Below are positions 8,521 to 17,800 of a DNA stretch of 64,000 nt, one piece after another. The position numbers were made by a program, and so were the translations under genes. The notes under the pieces are model-generated. The model made no database searches and was not told the DNA's origin. It was given only the letters and a program-made list of their open reading frames with translations. The stretch lies in the NCBI RefSeq assembly GCF_002105155.1, contig NW_019028982.1, forward strand, positions 828,501 to 892,500, read 5' to 3'. Numbering within the stretch: position 1 is the stretch's first letter; every line of letters begins with the position of its first letter. The DNA is from Lobosporangium transversale. Taxonomy: Eukaryota; Mortierellomycota; Mortierellomycetes; Mortierellales; Mortierellaceae.

Positions 8521-10059
8521 CGGCATAGGGGGAGGGGACAAGTTAAACAAAAGGATGTGATTTCTTCATTTTGGGCTGTGTGCGCGTGAAGATCACCACT
8601 GTTACACAAGAGGACAAGCAGCAGAAATTAGTGGTTCCGCGGACAAAAATAAATTGATCAAGGGGAACTTTTTTTTCTACCGTCCAGAACTGAAGAAACT
8701 TTATTCATGTTCAGTGGCCTTCCAATGACTGTCTGGATAGGATTTCCTATTCAATTACAGTTGTAGACTTCATGTTTTTACCTCGATTTAAGAAATGAAG
8801 ATTGAAGGATGTGGTTCTAAAATTGTTTAGTTTAGTTTTTTTAAACTGCCTGGGTGGCTCAATTCAGCTGGATTCTAAAAAATACTGAAAGTCATTGGGA
8901 GGACTCAGCACATGAATTTTTCAAAAGGCCAGCATGGGAAGGAAAGACAAAAATAACTGGTAACTTTGATTAAGAGGCTCGTAATCTATAGCCTCGAACA
9001 GAGGAAATAGGGCGTTTACAATGTGGAGATGGAATTGAAAAGAGGAACCGAGAAGTGATCGAGGGCTATTTGCATGCAAATGTCTTTTTTTTATTTTGAA
9101 ACAACAAAACAAAAATCAATAAATCTAAATGTCACCCGTTTTTATTACCCCCTATGTCACCTGTTTGATAAAAGTATTTTTTACTTTTTTGGAATCTTCC
9201 TTTTATATAAAAATCGTGCCTTTTGAAAGCGCTGTAGAGACTGCCGGGAACAAATTGTGCGACAATGACAAGGACTTTCATTCATTAGAAGATGCAGAAG
9301 ATTGAGGCACCCACTATGGTGAGGAGAGGGCATATATATCACGGGTACAAATAATGATGTTTAAGTGAAATAGAAATGATAAAAAGGCGGTAATGGTGTT
9401 GTGGCTGGTCATTAATAGTTATTTTAATTTCAGGTTATTTTGTATCTACTAATCGGGACATCCTGTCGAACTACAGCTATAAGAATCTTTGCGCAAGTCC
9501 ACCTCACTTAGATAGCACCACAGTCAGGCCTGTAGGCTAGGTTATAAAAGCCAAAGAAACGGACTAAGGAAAAATGCAACCCCCCTCAGAATAAAATTTT
9601 AACCTCCGGCTGAGAATTCCCAAAAGTCCCCCCGTCAACATCCCTCTTTTCGGAATTCTTACCCCCCCCCCGTCACCCGCACAATTCTTATCCCCTCCGT
9701 CAACATTCTGGAGCTGATTTACAAAAAAAAATAAAATATAATAAAATAAAAAGAGCCCTACTACTCTTTGTCCTGTATCTTTTGCCCCTTAAGCAAAGAT
9801 ACTCTATTACTTAAAACACTTTTTTTTTTTTTTTTAATTTTGTTATTGCTATCGCTATTAAAGTCAAAAACGTTTCAAATGGAGCTACTACGGGAGCTAT
9901 TATGGGGACCTAATAATAAAAACCATGAAAACCACGAGCCATGAGCGTGAAGAAAATAAGAACTCCAAAAACTTGTTTGGTTTTTTTCTCGGATGCGAGA
10001 TGAAACAATTAATGATGATCACTAAGCAATAAGAGGGTCGTTGACAAAGTTCTCGCATT
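8521..10059. other. Gene-poor A/T-rich stretch left of the retrotransposon
   Basis: No gene was recognised. It contains a C-rich low-complexity patch at about 9575-9715 (CCCCCCGTCAAC-like words repeated loosely), A-rich runs after 9720 and a T run at about 9820-9836. Confidence 0.5.
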
Positions 10060-10094
10060 ATGATCTGGAAGTGCTACAAAGGACGCACTATCCT

Positions 10095-10210
10095 CATTAT
10101 CAGAGTAGCCATGGGACATATGTGTGACCTCTTTTTATTCCTTCTGACCGAGAAAAAACTAAAAATAAAATAAATAAAATCTAGCGTTCGCTCTGATCTA
10201 CTCTCTATCT
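10095..10210. repeat. DIRS left inverted terminal repeat
   Basis: The reverse complement of 14152-14267, with mismatches only in the outer 30 bases. It lies about 35 bp inside the element's left end. Confidence 0.9.
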
Positions 10211-10247
10211 AGTAACGAGTGAAAAGAAAAGGGAGGTGTGGGAGGGA

Positions 10248-10337
10248 CATATGTCCCATGGCTACTCTGATAATGAGGATAGTGCGTCCTTTGTAGCACT
10301 TCCAGATCATTATCCTCGTAGCCATGGTCCATATGTG
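10248..10337. repeat. DIRS internal complementary region (ICR)
   Basis: Bases 10248-10310 complement the element's left end and 10308-10337 complement its right end; they overlap by CAT. The known role of an ICR is to align both ends so that a closed circle can be completed. It starts three bases beyond the recombinase stop codon. Confidence 0.92.
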
Positions 10338-10340
10338 ACT

Positions 10341-11345
10341 TCAGAGCGAACCAAAAACAGACGTCGTCAAATTTGAATTGGTTTTGCGGGAAACACGGTA
10401 GTGTTTGTTGAAAACCTTGTCAGACGACCAATTCCCTTGAACCATGATATCTTGGGTTGATACGCCAGCGATGGCTGCCAAGGTTGATCCTATAGCGCGT
10501 GGCTTTGGAGGAGGCCGTTTCGACGGAAGATTTGGAATTCGACGTGTGATTTCATTCATAAAAGTGCCTATGGTACTGACCCTAAGGACTTTAGACTTGT
10601 CTTTCACAAAGCGCATAAGAGGATTGAATTTATAATCCTGATCTTTGTGGTGCTCGATTTCGAGAGGTGTGTCCGCTATCCGTCTGGTGTATTCTGTATA
10701 GGCCTCGACTGGGCAAATTTTCTTGTCGTTAGGGTGTCTACCTACGAAGATCGACTTTATGATGCGCTGCCCATCGCGTCGCTCCTTAGGGAAGACTATG
10801 GTAAGGAGAAGACCCTTTTCATTGGTCTCTGACTTTGACACATCGATGCAACCGATATCATCTGGCCGGAGAAACGCACAAACGCCTAAGAGCCAGCAGA
10901 GCTTGCGAGAGAGCTTAGGCATATCAAGATCCACATTGTCCTCCATGCGGAAGTATGAAAGGATGGGTGAAATGTCGAGTGCGGATACGTGCTCCATTTG
11001 AAATACGCCAGTACTTTTCATTGCTGCCATGAACCGCTGAAAGTAGATATTGCCTGTGATCACGGATGTGTCGTCGTAAAGCTTTAAGATGGCTGATTTT
11101 TTGTTAAGAGTGGTATTCCTACTCCAAGAATAGATAATCCGCGCATGGCATAAATAGTTAACTACAGCAATTGCATTTGGCGTACTAGGGTCGAAGCCTT
11201 CTTGTTGAGCCCATACTGCGAAAGCCTCTTGAGTTGGCAGATATTGTCGACGTGTTTTGCTGTTGGCACCTGCTGAATCTAGTAGAGTGATAGCGGATGG
11301 TGAGAGTCCTGCATCTAGATCTTTACGTCGCCTCTTATTCTCCAT
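10341..11345 (-). CDS. DIRS tyrosine recombinase (YR)
   Basis: About 334 residues if the ATG at 11343-11345 (MENKRRRK) is used; the frame itself is open far upstream. An N-terminal SAM-like core-binding part (RRQYLPTQEAFAVWAQQEGF) is followed by the catalytic part. FLRPDDIGCID carries the first arginine. The second box reads PRAIGSTLAAIAGVS, with the arginine in place but proline/lysine where many recombinases have the histidine. GNWSSDKVFNKHYR supplies the tyrosine nucleophile. The enzyme would join the cDNA circle into the genome without target duplication. Its start overlaps the end of the RT frame. A decayed relative of this region lies at about 54290-54515. Confidence 0.85.
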   Translation of the reverse strand: MENKRRRKDLDAGLSPSAITLLDSAGANSKTRRQYLPTQEAFAVWAQQEGFDPSTPNAIAVVNYLCHARIIYSWSRNTTLNKKSAILKLYDDTSVITGNIYFQRFMAAMKSTGVFQMEHVSALDISPILSYFRMEDNVDLDMPKLSRKLCWLLGVCAFLRPDDIGCIDVSKSETNEKGLLLTIVFPKERRDGQRIIKSIFVGRHPNDKKICPVEAYTEYTRRIADTPLEIEHHKDQDYKFNPLMRFVKDKSKVLRVSTIGTFMNEITRRIPNLPSKRPPPKPRAIGSTLAAIAGVSTQDIMVQGNWSSDKVFNKHYRVSRKTNSNLTTSVFGSL

Positions 11346-13180
11346 GCTGTCAATGACCAGAGTGGATTCTTGCTGAGGAGATCGCTTGCGCTTCCGACGG
11401 CTGGTAGGACTGCTTCCCGAGGGATCGGGATTGGTGGTGCTACTGCCATCTCCTTGATGGTTGGGAACCATATTGCACTCGGCCACCATGGGGTTATTAC
11501 TGTTGCTGTCAGTTTCTGGGTCTGTATCCTCTCCAAGATGATTGATAGAAGATTCCATGGGGGGCAAATGTAAAGGTTGCCCATCTCTGTCCAGTTGTGT
11601 TGAAGGGCGTCTATCTTCAGAGCAGCTGGATGGAATTTCCATGAGACAAATGTCGGTAGCTGTTTGTTCTGTGCCGACGCAAATAGGTCCACCTGATGTG
11701 GCCCCCATTGGTGTTCCAGTTGTTGAAAGAATGGGCGACTGATCCTCCATTCCAATTGCGATATCATTCGCCGTGACGGTGCATCCGCTGGGTTGAATGC
11801 AGATGGGATGTATGTCGTCCGAAGTCGAGTCCCCGTTGCTAGGCAGTGACGCCATAACGTGTCCGCTAGTCTCATTAGTTCCGGAGACCTCGTCCCTCCG
11901 AACCTGTTGATGTGTGCAATCGTTGTCGTGTTGTCGCATATGATGTTGATCATTTTGCCCTGTGTTATTGGTAGTTGAACAGCTCGAAGAACTGTCTGTA
12001 GTTCCTTCCAGTTGATGTGGTGGTCTTTCTCTTGTGGAGTCCATTTGCCACTCCATGTTTGATTGTTGATCACGATCCCCCATCCGGTGTCCGATGCATC
12101 CGTGTATATGTCCATTTGTGTCTGTTGTTGAATCCATGACAGACCATTCCATGACGTCAATTGCTCCTTCCACCATTGAAGGTTCTCCTTGGCTGGTTCC
12201 GTGAGGGTGACCGTGTCCGACCAAGAAGCTCCCTTGGCTTTTAGTGCTGTGTTCTTGAGGTGAAGCAGATTCCGTGTCATGAATCGCGCTGGGAACACTG
12301 CCATAGATGTTGCCATTGCTTTCCCGACGAACGAAGAAAGTTCCCTTAAAGAAGTGGCGCCTTTTCGTAGTAGCTTTCCTGCCTCGCGCCGTATGTCCCT
12401 GACTTTGGATTTCGGAACTGTGACAGTCATATCCCGGGAGTTGATGGTGAAGCCTAAATGGTCTATTTTCTGTGACGGGATCAACGTAGACTTGGCTTCC
12501 TTGATGAGGAATCCTAGCGCTGCCAACTTGTCTTGCACTAGTTGAGTGAACTGGATTGATTGTTCTTTGTTCTTGGCTAGGATTATCAAATCGTCTAGGT
12601 ACGCTGATATGCGAATTCCTCGTCGTCGTGCCCATTTGAGGAAAGGCTTGAGAACTTTGGTGAACACTAGCGGAGAGAGTGAGAGCCCGAAGGGAAGTGT
12701 ACGGAATTGAAATTTCCGGTTCTTCCATTGGAACTGTAGATAATGACGATAATCTGGATGGATTAGTACGTGAAGAAATGCGTCTGATAGGTCGATGCTT
12801 GTCATAAAGTCGTTCTTCTGTAACATTGCGCATACTGTCGTCATCGTCTCCATTTTGAAGTGCCGCTCTGAGACGTAGGCATTCAACGGTCTTAGATTTA
12901 AGACTGGACGAATGTCCCCGGTTTTCTTGGGGATAGTGAATATTCGGCTCTTGAAACCAGGGCCCGAAGCGACCTCTATTGCTCTTTTGGCTAAGAGTGC
13001 GATTACCTCTTGATCGATCGCCTTCTCTTCCTCCGCTGCTACTCGAGCTTGGTACGCTGTTGAACTGGATATCGGTGGCCGTTTGTGGAAAGGGATTTTG
13101 AATCCCTCGGAGACGACCGACTTGACCCATTCGTTGTCGGTTATGAGAGCCCATGCTTCTCTGTAAATCTGTAAACGGCC
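11315..13180 (-). CDS. DIRS reverse transcriptase / RNase H with methylase-like tail
   Basis: The frame is open from the stop at 11315 back to at least 13180, well beyond the first ATG (12886); the true start is not clear and translation may depend on overlap with gag. Going N to C: EGFKIPFHKRPP and IDQEVIALLAKRAIE (typical DIRS RT leader), SGPGFKSRIFTIPKKTG, MTSIDLSDAFLHV (first catalytic Asp), LPFGLSLSPLVFTK, and YLDDLIILA (the YxDD box). RNase H follows with DIYTDASDTGWGI, NWKELQTVLRAV and CDNTTTIAHI. The end, VDLFASAQNKQLPTFVSW to YICPPWNLL and VITPWWPSA, matches the Dam-like methylase segment of DIRS elements. The frame has no internal stops. Confidence 0.88.
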   Translation of the reverse strand, partial: GRLQIYREAWALITDNEWVKSVVSEGFKIPFHKRPPISSSTAYQARVAAEEEKAIDQEVIALLAKRAIEVASGPGFKSRIFTIPKKTGDIRPVLNLRPLNAYVSERHFKMETMTTVCAMLQKNDFMTSIDLSDAFLHVLIHPDYRHYLQFQWKNRKFQFRTLPFGLSLSPLVFTKVLKPFLKWARRRGIRISAYLDDLIILAKNKEQSIQFTQLVQDKLAALGFLIKEAKSTLIPSQKIDHLGFTINSRDMTVTVPKSKVRDIRREAGKLLRKGATSLRELSSFVGKAMATSMAVFPARFMTRNLLHLKNTALKAKGASWSDTVTLTEPAKENLQWWKEQLTSWNGLSWIQQQTQMDIYTDASDTGWGIVINNQTWSGKWTPQEKDHHINWKELQTVLRAVQLPITQGKMINIICDNTTTIAHINRFGGTRSPELMRLADTLWRHCLATGTRLRTTYIPSAFNPADAPSRRMISQLEWRISRPFFQQLEHQWGPHQVDLFASAQNKQLPTFVSWKFHPAALKIDALQHNWTEMGNLYICPPWNLLSIILERIQTQKLTATVITPWWPSAIWFPTIKEMAVAPPIPIPREAVLPAVGSASDLLSKNPLWSLTAWRIRGDVKI

Positions 13181-13182
13181 AC

Positions 13183-14106
13183 CTACTGCTGGCCTGCAGT
13201 CTGTGCCTGACTTGTCTGGTTGGATTGAGGGGTTTGGTAGCCTCGGCCTCGGCCTCGTCCCCCTCTCCTTGGATTTTGGCCTCGCCCAAAAAAAGAACCA
13301 TTGTCATTTTGATAGTGGGCGGTCTGAGTTTGACCCGATGGATGAGATTGGCTAGAATTAGAAGTGGGTCTGTAAGTATTTGCGCTAAAGAAACTCCGGT
13401 TTTGAGTCCTCCTGTTGTACGCCCGTTGTCTTGTCGGGTTAGTAGCCTGACGAACACTCTTTGCCAATTTGCTGGCTTCAATGAAGTCTGAAGTAGAGAC
13501 AATTGGTGGATCAACTGTGTCCTTGGTGACTGAAATTTTGTGCGCTTGGTAAACAAGGTCCTCCCTGTCGCTTGACATTTGCTGTGCAAGGTGTGCAATA
13601 TGTTCACGCATTGTCTGTGCGAGCTGTAAACACGCTTGTGCGACCGCAGGGTCAACTTCGTAGGAAAACATTTCCGTGGCAAATTGATCAAGTGGTCTTG
13701 TAAGGTTTGCCAATCGTGATTGATAGCGTGAGATTGTTTTGTCCATGGAACTGTGGTGAGAGGAAGAGTCGGGCCAGTCAATGAGTGCCGATTTGGGTGC
13801 AGAATAGGTTTGGGTTGTGTTTTTGGCAAAAGACTGCATCTCTTTAGCCATTTCTGTTGCATATGCAAGATCGTCTGCACGGTTTCCAGATTTATGTTTG
13901 AAAAAATCTTTCCCGTCCATTGCTGGGTAGTGGACGAGAATGGAGTCGTCAGGTGTAATTTCGTAAGCTGGTTCTTTTGGAACCAAGTAGGGGTTCGATC
14001 GACTGGATTCAGAGCTAGTCGAGAGAGCCTCAAGCCGGCTGGTGAGTGTAGCCAGCTGGCTCTGGAGAGAGTGTATAATTGGATCAGAAGTGTCATACTC
14101 GCTCAT
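13183..14106 (-). CDS. DIRS gag-like protein
   Basis: 307 residues from the ATG at 14104-14106 (MSEYDTSDPIIHSLQ); an in-frame ATG four codons upstream is also possible. An N-terminal coiled-coil-like stretch (HSLQSQLATLTSRLEAL) is followed by a helical core and a basic, Arg/Gly-rich, Gln-rich tail (RGGRGRGRGYQ) that probably binds RNA. It ends where the RT frame takes over, with overlap. Gag proteins of DIRS elements diverge fast, so the call rests on position and composition. Confidence 0.75.
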   Translation of the reverse strand: MSEYDTSDPIIHSLQSQLATLTSRLEALSTSSESSRSNPYLVPKEPAYEITPDDSILVHYPAMDGKDFFKHKSGNRADDLAYATEMAKEMQSFAKNTTQTYSAPKSALIDWPDSSSHHSSMDKTISRYQSRLANLTRPLDQFATEMFSYEVDPAVAQACLQLAQTMREHIAHLAQQMSSDREDLVYQAHKISVTKDTVDPPIVSTSDFIEASKLAKSVRQATNPTRQRAYNRRTQNRSFFSANTYRPTSNSSQSHPSGQTQTAHYQNDNGSFFGRGQNPRRGGRGRGRGYQTPQSNQTSQAQTAGQQ

Positions 14107-14151
14107 TTGGAACTTCAATACGCTGGATGTGTTCCTGAGCGAGAAAAAAGA

Positions 14152-14267
14152 AGATAGAGAGTAGATCAGAGCGAACGCTAGATTTTATTTATTTTATTTT
14201 TAGTTTTTTCTCGGTCAGAAGGAATAAAAAGAGGTCACACATATGGACCATGGCTACGAGGATAATG
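14152..14267. repeat. DIRS right inverted terminal repeat
   Basis: The inverted partner of 10095-10210. As the upstream end of the element's coding strand it likely carries the promoter; the gag ATG lies about 45 bp inside it. Confidence 0.9.
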
Positions 14268-14820
14268 ACAATCCCACATGAAATGATAGCTCACTCACGA
14301 ATAGCGAATAAAAAATCAGCCACACAATGAACTCAGTCATCAATTTAGAATAACAATATGTTGGATCCTGGTTTGCGATAATAAGATAATGATGAGCTGC
14401 CCTGGTGTAATATTTTTGCGTTCTTTCGACCCAGCTTGAGGTTTAAGGGCAAGTTTGTCCTTATTGCGGTGGCATGCTTAATATATATTATCCTCACTGC
14501 AAACAATAATTGGCATTTATCACAGCGAGAACCGACCTATGATGTGCTCTTTGCTTTTTTTTTTTTTTTTTTTTTTTTACAAAACTATGGTGCCTATTTA
14601 AGTAATCAGCATCTTCGGCTTGAGCCCCTGAAGCAGACTAGTGATCACTACTACTATTATTCGAGTACTCAAAGGAATGGATAGGTGATTGCCACTTGCC
14701 CGACTGTGTTTTGGAACTACTTTCTATTTGATCATTTATCAATGAGGTTTAATGAAAGTGGACACTAAAATATTACTGTGCATAAATAAATCTTTTCCCT
14801 ACATACATGTCCATTTATTA
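14268..14820. other. Intergenic stretch between retrotransposon and NACHT gene
   Basis: No gene was seen. A T run lies at about 14556-14578. The base after 14267 is the presumed insertion point of the retrotransposon. Confidence 0.5.
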
Positions 14821-17800
14821 CTACTTACAAGTAGGTTTACAACATATATGTCCTACATCGCACTCATCGCATATACTATAAGTTAATCTATGCCCATTGC
14901 TGTCGATTATTTCTTTCTCGTCCATTAACGTTAGGAGCTCTTTGAGAAGACTTTCTTTCAAGTGTGTCCTCGCTTCTGCCTCAGACGGATCCTTCTGTAG
15001 GCGGCCCCTGTTCTTATCAGAGAGAGGTAGAGAAGAAGGAGGAGAAGAAGATGAAGATGAAGAAGAGGGCGTCTTGAGCTTGAATGCTACGCTTCTGATT
15101 ATCCCGAGCCTTCTGCTTGCTTCATAGAGCCCAATCCGTGATGGGGCAGCAGCTGGTATACCTACTGCTCCACGTTCTTCGAACAGTTTCTTATTCACTT
15201 CACTTAAACCACCTACTCCTTGAATGGACGCATTCTCTGCATTCAGAACCATCTGCTTCGATGTCCACCTTAAACGATATTGGCATTGATTATGACCTTC
15301 TCTTGTATCTTCCCCTTCCTTTTCTGTTTCTGTTGTTCCTTCCGTCTTGCCTATCGTATCATTAAAAATATGCCACGTCCAAATTGAGCCATCATTACAA
15401 CCTGTCATCAGGAAGAAGCCGCCACTGCCTTCTGTGAATATCCTCCAAGTGAGAGTGCTAGTGTATACACCGAAATATGGAATGACGGCTAGACATTGGC
15501 CTGAAACTGGGTTCCACAGACGTACTGTCATGTCAATGCTGCCTGTAGCAAGATACATGGGCTTAGTGTCACCAACATCATTATCATCTGGCGGAGAATA
15601 TTCCATGACAGCGACAACACTGCTATGCCCCTCGAGTTTTTGCAACACCTGTCCTGACTCAATGTCAAGTACACTCACTGTCCCATCAAAGCCCCCTGAG
15701 AGGACTTCGCGTTGCCAACTAGATGATGATGGTGGGAATGCCAAAGAGGATTGCTGTGAATCAAAAAATATTTTACGGCAAAGTTGACCTGTTGTGGTAT
15801 CCCAGACAAGCATTTCCTTGCTGGATCCATTTGCAGCGATATAACGACTATCTGGTGAGTATGCGATGCTATGCGTGAGGTGAGGGATATCCAATGGACC
15901 TTCTAATGCGCGGACGAATTTCCCAGAGTGTGCAGACCATAGCTTGAAAATACCACCGGAAACACATGCCGCAATTTGTTGACCATCGGGTGAAAATGAA
16001 AGCCAATATACGTTTTCATTGGTTTGTGCTCCTTCGTGCTGTTTCAAGCTGAAAGCAATCTCTTGCTTTTGTGTATCCCATATAGAAATAGTGCCGTCAT
16101 AATTGCCGAAAGCAAGTTGGTAGCCACTAGGAGAGTAATCTAACCCTTTACATTGAATGTCCTGAAGCTCTTGTCGTTCCAAGGCGTAGATCAGTTCACC
16201 CGATCTTGTATCCCAGATGTGTAACGTCTGGTTATGGTCGCGGGAAGCAAGGTGTTGACCAATCGACGAATACTTGACAGAGTGGATTCCTCCCTTATGA
16301 CCTCGCAGCGTACGGATAATATCTCCTGTTTGCACATCCCACAACCGTACTGTACAATCATTGCTGCCTGAAGAGATCTGCTTTCCGTCAGGGGAGATAG
16401 CCATACAGTTGATTTGCTTAGTATGACCATATCGAGTCTCATTGTTGGAACGGGCAAGCTGGGAGTCCCATAGGCGTATCGTTTTGTCTTCACTAAACGA
16501 AGCAATCTGATGGCCACTTGGTGAGAACGCAACAGAAAATACCTGGCTTTTATGACCGTAAGCAGTGTTTAGCAACTGGCCAGATCTCGCATCCCACAGT
16601 CGGACTGTATGATCCACATTACAAGTCGCAATCTGTTCCCCATTTGGCGAAAATGCTAAATCTTGAACCCTGGAAGCATCGGTTGTTTCGAGAGCATGGA
16701 TGAGTTTACCCGTTTTTGCTTCATACACAGAAGTTGCAGTGTCATTCATCGAGACGATATGCAGACCATTTGGAGAGAACCTAACCTTCGGGTCATATCC
16801 AAACGGTTTGACCACCACCCACTTCAACATGCCTGTTTGAGCATCCCAGAGACGTACAGCGCCCAATTCATTAACAGAAGCGATCCATTGGCCATCAGGT
16901 GAATATGTGATACCAGAAAGACAGTCATCAGGGTCATTGAGTACCAGCTTTAATTCTCCTGACATTACATCCCACACACGTACCGTCATATCGTTACTGG
17001 CGGACGCAATCCTGTCTCCATCTGGCGAATATACCACGTCCACAACTGTATCTGTATGGTCTCCCCACTTGTGCTGAACCGCTCCCGATTGCGTATCCCA
17101 TATATACAAGGTACAATCTTCGCCTCCTGAGGCAATTTGGTGCCCATTTGGTGAGTAAACTATGCAGCGGACTTTATCTGAATGACCTTGATGGCTATGA
17201 ACAAGGTCACCTGCTGCTACATCATATACTTGGATCATATGCTTGTCATTACAAAAAGCAATGTGCTGGCCGTTAGGTGAGTATGCGAATTTGAAAGAGA
17301 AGACTGATAGGCCGGGCAGTGTTTGGAGCTTCTCCCACGAGGAAGAATCGTAGATGACAATTGTCCTATCGCGTGTGATAGCTGCAAGGGTCGTCCCATT
17401 TGGGGAGTAGCTGCCCCATCGGACCCAGGAGCTTTCTTCAATAACTGGCCATTCGCCTAATCGAATATCTATCATCCTAGAGTTACTCATGTCTGCTTTT
17501 CGAAGCCAGCTGCGATGCATCTTGGCTTTTCTCAAGTCTGCTCCCTGCAGTTGACAAGAATCAAAGATTCCATTGCTCAGATCTGCTCCCGGAATCCGGA
17601 TTCCCTGCAAGCTTGCGCCAGTGAACGATACTCCCGCACGAACCAAGACTGTGATGGCGTTAGCTGCTGCAACTCTCCATTGGCTGTCAGTTTTTGAGCA
17701 TTCCACATATGCGAGTAGCTGCTTTTTAAACATGGGCTCCAGCTGGACACGGTCCACCAGGAACTGAAGGATCGATGGCTCATCTACAAAGCTCCTCCAG

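Larger units (their letters stand above)
10060..14267 (-). mobile_element. DIRS-like tyrosine-recombinase retrotransposon, structurally complete
   Basis: The element reads on the minus strand in the order gag, RT/RNase H, tyrosine recombinase. The right end (14152-14267) and an inner left segment (10095-10210) are 116-bp inverted repeats, nearly perfect over about 90 bp. The left end carries about 35 extra bases beyond the repeat. Just after the recombinase stop, 10248-10310 is the reverse complement of the left end (10060-10122), and 10308-10337 is the reverse complement of the right end (14238-14267). The two share three bases, CAT. This internal complementary region is the hallmark of DIRS elements, which replicate through a circle whose junction it templates. 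Both ends carry ATG (10060-10062 and 14265-14267), and no target-site duplication is visible, as expected for recombinase-mediated insertion. All three protein regions are open, so the copy may be recent. Confidence 0.93.

Noticed and set aside
10341-14096. One 1251-residue protein on the minus strand
   Set aside because: Only the last third or so of this frame resembles a protein family (tyrosine recombinase). The rest is the out-of-frame reading of gag and RT, whose own frames give clear domain matches.
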